Shown here piece after piece: positions 34,504-37,646 of a stretch of 37,646 nucleotides of DNA. The stretch comes from Bacillota bacterium. Its GTDB lineage: Bacteria; Bacillota; Clostridia; Lachnospirales; Lachnospiraceae. The position numbers were made by a program, and so were the translations under genes. Position 1 is the first letter of the stretch. Every line of letters starts with the position of its first letter. Below the pieces are notes generated by a model that saw only the letters and a list, made by a program, of their open reading frames with translations, was not told the DNA's origin and did no database searches. Location of the stretch: the NCBI GenBank assembly GCA_023413555.1, contig JAEZPG010000061.1:1-37646 (forward strand), given 5' to 3'.

Positions 34504-34662
34504 ATGGATAAAAATACGAGTATTGGATGTACGGTTAACAGTTGTAAGTATAACAATGAAGCAGAAAATTATTGTACACTGGATAAGATTCAAGTTGGAA
34601 CTCATGAGAGTAATCCAACAGAAAAAGAATGTACTGACTGTAATTCATTTGAAGCAAAATAA
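34504..34662 (+). CDS. DUF1540 family small cysteine-rich protein
   Basis: 52 residues: begins MDKNTSIGCTVNSCKYN and ends CTDCNSFEAK. The spacing of its five cysteines (C9, C14, C24, C43, C46) with IQVGTHESN between is that of DUF1540, a family common in spore-forming clostridia that may bind a metal; its function is not known. AAGGAG eight bases before the ATG supports it. It has its own terminator. Too short for many gene finders. Confidence 0.88.
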   Translation: MDKNTSIGCTVNSCKYNNEAENYCTLDKIQVGTHESNPTEKECTDCNSFEAK

Positions 34663-34694
34663 GGGTGTAATTGTTAATAGTTTATTTAATGAGG

Positions 34695-34721
34695 AGGCTT
34701 CCTATATAGGAAGCCTTTATT
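34695..34721 (+). terminator. Terminator after the DUF1540 gene
   Basis: AGGCTTCC (34695-34702), TATATA, GGAAGCCT (34709-34716), then TTATT. Confidence 0.7.
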
Positions 34722-34776
34722 GACGTAAAATGATGCCTATGATAAACTTAATAAGTACTATATTTGCGAAAACATT

Positions 34777-34820
34777 AGGAGGAATGGATGATTGTGTCTT
34801 GTTTGTTGAGATACAGATAA
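34777..34820 (+). other. Ten-codon leader frame with a strong ribosome site, ending at the next ATG
   Basis: AGGAGG (34777-34782) stands five bases before ATG 34788, which codes MIVSCLLRYR and stops at TAA 34818-34820, directly followed by the ATG of the next gene in the same frame. The next gene has no ribosome site of its own. Either translation restarts at the stop, or the TAA is a nonsense mutation near the true N-terminus. Confidence 0.45.
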
Positions 34821-35744
34821 ATGCCATTTATAAGTATGAGGAAGATATTCAAGGTAATAGAGACCAATAAAAATGTAATTATTATAGTTTTTACGCTACT
34901 GGTTGGATTTTCAATGATATTCTATTTTCAAAATAAACAAAATAAGCTTATAGAAAAATTGATTAAGATTTCAGAAGGCTCAGCCAATTCTATTCAAGAT
35001 GTGAATTCCAGTGTGAATGACCTTAGAGAACAAATAAAGTCAGGGGACAATGGTCAAGCAGATTTAATCAGTGACTATTCTATTGTGGCAGAAACACCTA
35101 ATTTCACCAATTTAACAGCTAATTTGAAGGTTGAAATTATTCCTAAGGAATATAAAGAGGGAACTGTTGCAGTCTTTTATATAGATAACCAAAAGGTTAA
35201 GCTTGAAGAAAAGGATAATAAATATAGTGGTAATGTGAATGTGTCCATTTTAAAGAATTATGAGAAGGCTTCTGTTTCGTTTGAAAAAAAATCAATCAAA
35301 CAAAATTCTTCACTAGCAATAGACATTTCATTTATGGATTACTTTACAAAACAATGTACTGTGAATTTTGAGGGAGAGAAAAAATATGAGTCAAAAGAAT
35401 ATACCTATGATGGAAATATAGTGTGGAATAGAACGAAAAATGCATTTGATACTATATTATTCTCAAAGTTGGTTCGTTCTGTCAATGGAATAGTACAATG
35501 GTCTAAGGAACTTCCAATTACCAATTTAAATGGTGAGCAGAGGTTTGTTTTTCAACAAAAATTCCCACTGGATTTAGGATGCAGTTTTGAGCTATATATC
35601 GAACAGTATAGTAAAAATGGATTTATATATCGTTATTATATAGATGGAGGATCCCTTAAGGAAGAAGACATATTTATAAAAGAAGATAGGGCTATTACTT
35701 GTGAGTTAGTTGATAAGGATGGAAATAGTATTGTTGATAAGTAA
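34821..35744 (+). CDS. Unknown single-pass membrane-anchored extracytoplasmic protein
   Basis: 307 residues, family not recognised. A basic start (RKIFKVIETNK) and one membrane helix (about 19-36, VIIIVFTLLVGFSMIFYF) suggest an N-in/C-out anchor. A short coiled coil follows (about 40-72, with SVNDLREQI), then a beta-rich region of ~230 residues with repeated strand patterns, which may be two immunoglobulin-like domains. ATG 34821 has no ribosome site; see the leader frame just upstream. ATG 34836 is an alternative. The next gene, 73 bases away, codes a membrane protein and may be a partner. Confidence 0.7.
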   Translation: MPFISMRKIFKVIETNKNVIIIVFTLLVGFSMIFYFQNKQNKLIEKLIKISEGSANSIQDVNSSVNDLREQIKSGDNGQADLISDYSIVAETPNFTNLTANLKVEIIPKEYKEGTVAVFYIDNQKVKLEEKDNKYSGNVNVSILKNYEKASVSFEKKSIKQNSSLAIDISFMDYFTKQCTVNFEGEKKYESKEYTYDGNIVWNRTKNAFDTILFSKLVRSVNGIVQWSKELPITNLNGEQRFVFQQKFPLDLGCSFELYIEQYSKNGFIYRYYIDGGSLKEEDIFIKEDRAITCELVDKDGNSIVDK

Positions 35745-35817
35745 TGTGAAAACATTGTTGAAATAAGGAAGTTATGATATAATTAAGAAGAAAATACTAT
35801 AGTTTGTAGGAGAAAAT

Positions 35818-36615
35818 ATGCACGAATTAAAACGACTTTTTTGGTTCAATATAATTGCATACATTAGTTTTCTTTTATACTTACTACTTGGCTTGAATAA
35901 ACACACATCACAGTATCGAATTTTCCTTATAGTGATACCAATTACTTTGCTTATTCTAACGCTATTTATATTTGTCACAAAAAGAGATCAACGCTTAGTT
36001 TATATTAAATATTATACTATTCCAGACTTTATTGTTAGGCTAGTTAGTCTAGAACTGTGTGTCGTAGGTAGTGTATTCTGCCACGACTTTTTAAGACTTA
36101 CCATAATTCTGATGATATTAATTGTACTTTTTGCTATCAATCTTACGTTGGAGAAGGTTATGAGTATTCGTATAACTCATTGCCCACAGAATACGGATAA
36201 CATAATTGAAGATAAAGGGCAAGTTCTGGTTTCAATAGGAGTAAGTTATGTGGAAACTATACTCCTTCTTTTTATGCTATTATTTCCCTATAATTTAACT
36301 TCCTCTCTGAACATTAGTGATTATGTAGTATGGGGTAGTGTATTAATGGTATTACTATTATTTTATATCAGACGAACCTTATTGACTTTGTATGCGTTTT
36401 ATACAAATGAGAGGGAGGTTTTACACTTTTTTATTGTAGAGAATGCAGGAGTGTTTGCTTTACTGGTTATCCTAAGCCTATATGGATATTTCTTGGGATT
36501 TACTACGATAGCAGATGGAATTTTCTATTTATCATCTCTTTTGTTATTGTTACCAAGACAGATTATCAGAATGAGACGTTTGTTAGTTGGATTACCAAAT
36601 AAAGCACACAGATGA
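35818..36615 (+). CDS. Unknown polytopic membrane protein
   Basis: 265 residues with about seven hydrophobic segments (starting FNIIAYISFLLYLLLGL, ending FYLSSLLLLLPRQ) and short basic loops, ending in a positively charged tail. No family motif recognised. TAGGAG seven bases before the ATG supports the start. Near its stop, ACAGATG (36608-36614) and CATCTGT (36625-36631) form a small hairpin without a T-run. Confidence 0.7.
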   Translation: MHELKRLFWFNIIAYISFLLYLLLGLNKHTSQYRIFLIVIPITLLILTLFIFVTKRDQRLVYIKYYTIPDFIVRLVSLELCVVGSVFCHDFLRLTIILMILIVLFAINLTLEKVMSIRITHCPQNTDNIIEDKGQVLVSIGVSYVETILLLFMLLFPYNLTSSLNISDYVVWGSVLMVLLLFYIRRTLLTLYAFYTNEREVLHFFIVENAGVFALLVILSLYGYFLGFTTIADGIFYLSSLLLLLPRQIIRMRRLLVGLPNKAHR

Positions 36616-36681
36616 GAATCATCGCATCTGTAATGGTGAAATAATTATTAAGTTAAAATGAACCAAGAAAGGGAATTCAAT

Positions 36682-36801
36682 ATGCTATTACTCAGAAAGG
36701 CATTATGGAATGTGCGGAGCAAAAGAGAGTCGCTAAATGTCGAATATAAGGTAAATATAAGGCAAAATAAGATAATATGCCGAAAAGTGTTGAAATTATA
36801 A
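36682..36801 (+). CDS. Possible small basic peptide, 39 residues
   Basis: Starts MLLLRKALWNVRSKRES and ends CRKVLKL at TAA; AAAGGGA lies seven bases before the ATG. Strongly basic. No family known, and the ribosome site is weak, so it may be chance. It overlaps the -35 box of the promoter at 36790. Confidence 0.2.
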   Translation: MLLLRKALWNVRSKRESLNVEYKVNIRQNKIICRKVLKL

Positions 36802-36817
36802 TAAAATGTGTTATAAT
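36790..36817 (+). promoter_or_regulatory. Sigma-A promoter of a candidate small RNA
   Basis: TTGAAA (36790-36795), 16-base spacer, TATAAT (36812-36817). No gene follows within reach before the terminator at 36991. Confidence 0.55.
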
Positions 36818-36822
36818 AATGA

Positions 36823-37030
36823 TTGTTAAGAATGTGTTAAATCATTTGCTTTATTTCAACACGCTTAGCAACAAACACTTAGATAAAAGAGTACAATAAA
36901 GAAACGAAAGTTATTAGGGTACTAAAGAGGCTAAGAAGCTAGGATACGAAAGATAAAGTAATAAAGATTATGATACAAAAGATAGGATTAAGAACCTGGT
37001 AAATGAGTAGTCAGTTACCAGGTTCTTTCT
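36823..37030 (+). ncRNA. Candidate small RNA of about 200 bases
   Basis: Bounded by the promoter at 36790-36817 and the terminator at 36991-37030. No open frame with a ribosome site lies inside. Near the 5' end GTGTT-AAAT (36834-36842) can pair with ATTT-AACAC (36853-36862, one bulge). The middle is purine-rich and unstructured by eye. No Rfam family recognised. Confidence 0.35.
36991..37030 (+). terminator. Strong terminator in the gap before the LysM gene
   Basis: AGAACCTGGTAA (36991-37002) pairs perfectly with TTACCAGGTTCT (37015-37026), followed by TTCTATATCTT. Confidence 0.7.
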
Positions 37031-37047
37031 ATATCTTGCTCCTCGTC

Positions 37048-37074
37048 ACTTATGGAAAAGCGATACATATAATA
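37048..37074 (+). promoter_or_regulatory. Possible late-sporulation (sigma-K-like) promoter of the LysM gene
   Basis: AC (37048-37049), 16 bases, CATATAATA (37066-37074) matches the sigma-K pattern AC-N16-CATAnnnTA. The motif is short and the region AT-rich, so chance is possible. A dyad GATACGTATC follows at 37081-37090. Confidence 0.35.
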
Positions 37075-37158
37075 ATATTGGATACGTATCTATAAGTATT
37101 AGTTTTATGAAAATAAGTGTATAGATTGAACTATCTACGATGAAACTGGAGGTTAGCA

Positions 37159-37646
37159 ATGGAATATAGAGATTCTAACAATGTTTACAATGGGAGAAAC
37201 GGTGGATGTACGGGGTTGATCCATACGGTTCAAAAGGGGGATACCTTATATAAAATCAGTAAAATGCACAATGTGGCATTATCAAAAATTATGGAAGCAA
37301 ATCCAAATGTTGATATATATAATCTGCAAATAGGAACGAGAATATGTGTACCTATAGAAGGCGCTATGTTGCCACGAGAATCCAGTCAGGAAGCTCCAAG
37401 ACAGGTTACTCCAATGATGCCACCTACTAATATGAATAATCGCGAGAACGCAGAAAATAGTAGGGGAAGAGACCAATATAGGCAGGTTAACGACAACTTA
37501 AATAAATTATATAAGAATAAGCAATCAGGAAAAGAACAATATGTTTGTCCAACCTGTCCACCACAAAGAGAGTGTCCAACTTGTCCGCCACAAAGAGAGT
37601 GTCCAACTTGTCCACCACAAAGAGAGTGTCCACCACAAAGAGAGTG
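37159..37646 (+). CDS. LysM protein with Cys-rich CPTCPPQRE repeats, cut by the window end
   Basis: 162 codons visible, no stop. GGAGG about seven bases before ATG supports the start. After a Gly/Asn-rich lead, residues 22-67 are a LysM domain (IHTVQKGDTLYKIS, then ANPNVDIYNLQIGTRICVP) that binds peptidoglycan or chitin-like glycan. A Pro/Asn/Gln-rich linker (~70-128) follows, then from C130 tandem nine-residue repeats CPTCPPQRE. No signal peptide is present, as in mother-cell-made spore coat proteins such as SafA. The cysteines could cross-link. A spore coat or cortex-interface role is inferred, helped by the sigma-K-like promoter. Confidence 0.85.
   Translation, partial: MEYRDSNNVYNGRNGGCTGLIHTVQKGDTLYKISKMHNVALSKIMEANPNVDIYNLQIGTRICVPIEGAMLPRESSQEAPRQVTPMMPPTNMNNRENAENSRGRDQYRQVNDNLNKLYKNKQSGKEQYVCPTCPPQRECPTCPPQRECPTCPPQRECPPQRE
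37546..37646. repeat. 27-bp coding tandem repeat (CPTCPPQRE)
   Basis: Three full 27-base units (37546-37572, 37573-37599, 37600-37626) that differ by only one or two bases, then a unit lacking nine bases (CPPQRE, 37627-37644). It continues past the window. Confidence 0.9.

Larger units (their letters stand above)
36616..37158. other. Intergenic region, 543 bases, with possible small RNA and promoters
   Basis: Holds a possible 39-codon frame (36682-36801), a good sigma-A promoter (36790-36817), a candidate small RNA ending at a strong terminator (36991-37030), and a sigma-K-like promoter (37048-37074). All are listed separately. Confidence 0.6.

Noticed and set aside
34523..34723. 66-codon plus-strand frame
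   Set aside because: Out-of-frame shadow of the DUF1540 gene (34504-34662); it also runs through that gene's terminator.
37546..37646. CRISPR-like direct repeats
   Set aside because: Units are 27 bases, contiguous, with no spacers and in frame with an open coding sequence.

Overview
The window looks like chromosome from a low-GC, spore-forming, anaerobic Firmicute, most likely a Lachnospiraceae / Clostridium cluster XIVa species. This rests on the AT-rich sequence, strong AGGAGG ribosome binding sites, frequent TTG/GTG starts, a class III fructose-1,6-bisphosphatase, a DUF1540 peptide, a fused CoA-disulfide-reductase/sulfurtransferase and a spore-coat-like LysM protein. No rRNA, tRNA, insertion sequence, phage or CRISPR array was seen.

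Layout. Positions 1-4.4 kb hold a CPA1-type cation/proton antiporter and a chemoreceptor whose sugar-binding-protein domain lies at the C-terminus, on the cytoplasmic side. 4.5-8.2 kb is a three-gene exopolysaccharide module: Wzz/tyrosine kinase, PHP-type phosphatase, and a membrane nucleotide-sugar 4,6-dehydratase. 8.4-11.4 kb is a copper operon (csoR-copA) with the CsoR operator lying in its promoter spacer. 11.6-14.0 kb is an ABC-2 exporter with an AraC/GyrI-like regulator. 14.0-15.6 kb is a metalloid-type operon (ArsR, ArsP-like permease, thioredoxin-like protein) behind a near-consensus promoter.

15.65-21.6 kb is the most interesting part. A cobalamin riboswitch with a terminator stands before a DUF4430 lipoprotein. 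Next comes a membrane protein joining an alpha/alpha-toroid repeat domain to a DUF4430 beta domain, which is the domain order of animal intrinsic factor and transcobalamin. Then come EcfT, a double EcfA and an S component. Read together, these look like a surface B12-capture system that hands cobalamin (or another corrinoid) to an ECF importer.

21.8-30.1 kb holds fbp, a small conserved protein, an alpha/beta hydrolase, a frameshifted small membrane protein, an AraC regulator, a LysR regulator, a MATE exporter and a Crp/Fnr-type regulator. A Crp/Fnr-like palindrome near -41 precedes a four-domain CoADR-rhodanese-TusA-DsrE protein and a thioredoxin (30.2-33.1 kb). 33.2-37.6 kb contains a protein of three receiver-like domains that all lack the phospho-acceptor Asp, a DUF1540 peptide, two unknown membrane-associated proteins, a candidate small RNA, and the start of a LysM protein with Cys-rich CPTCPPQRE repeats that runs off the end of the window.

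All function calls come from reading motifs by eye; no database search was run.
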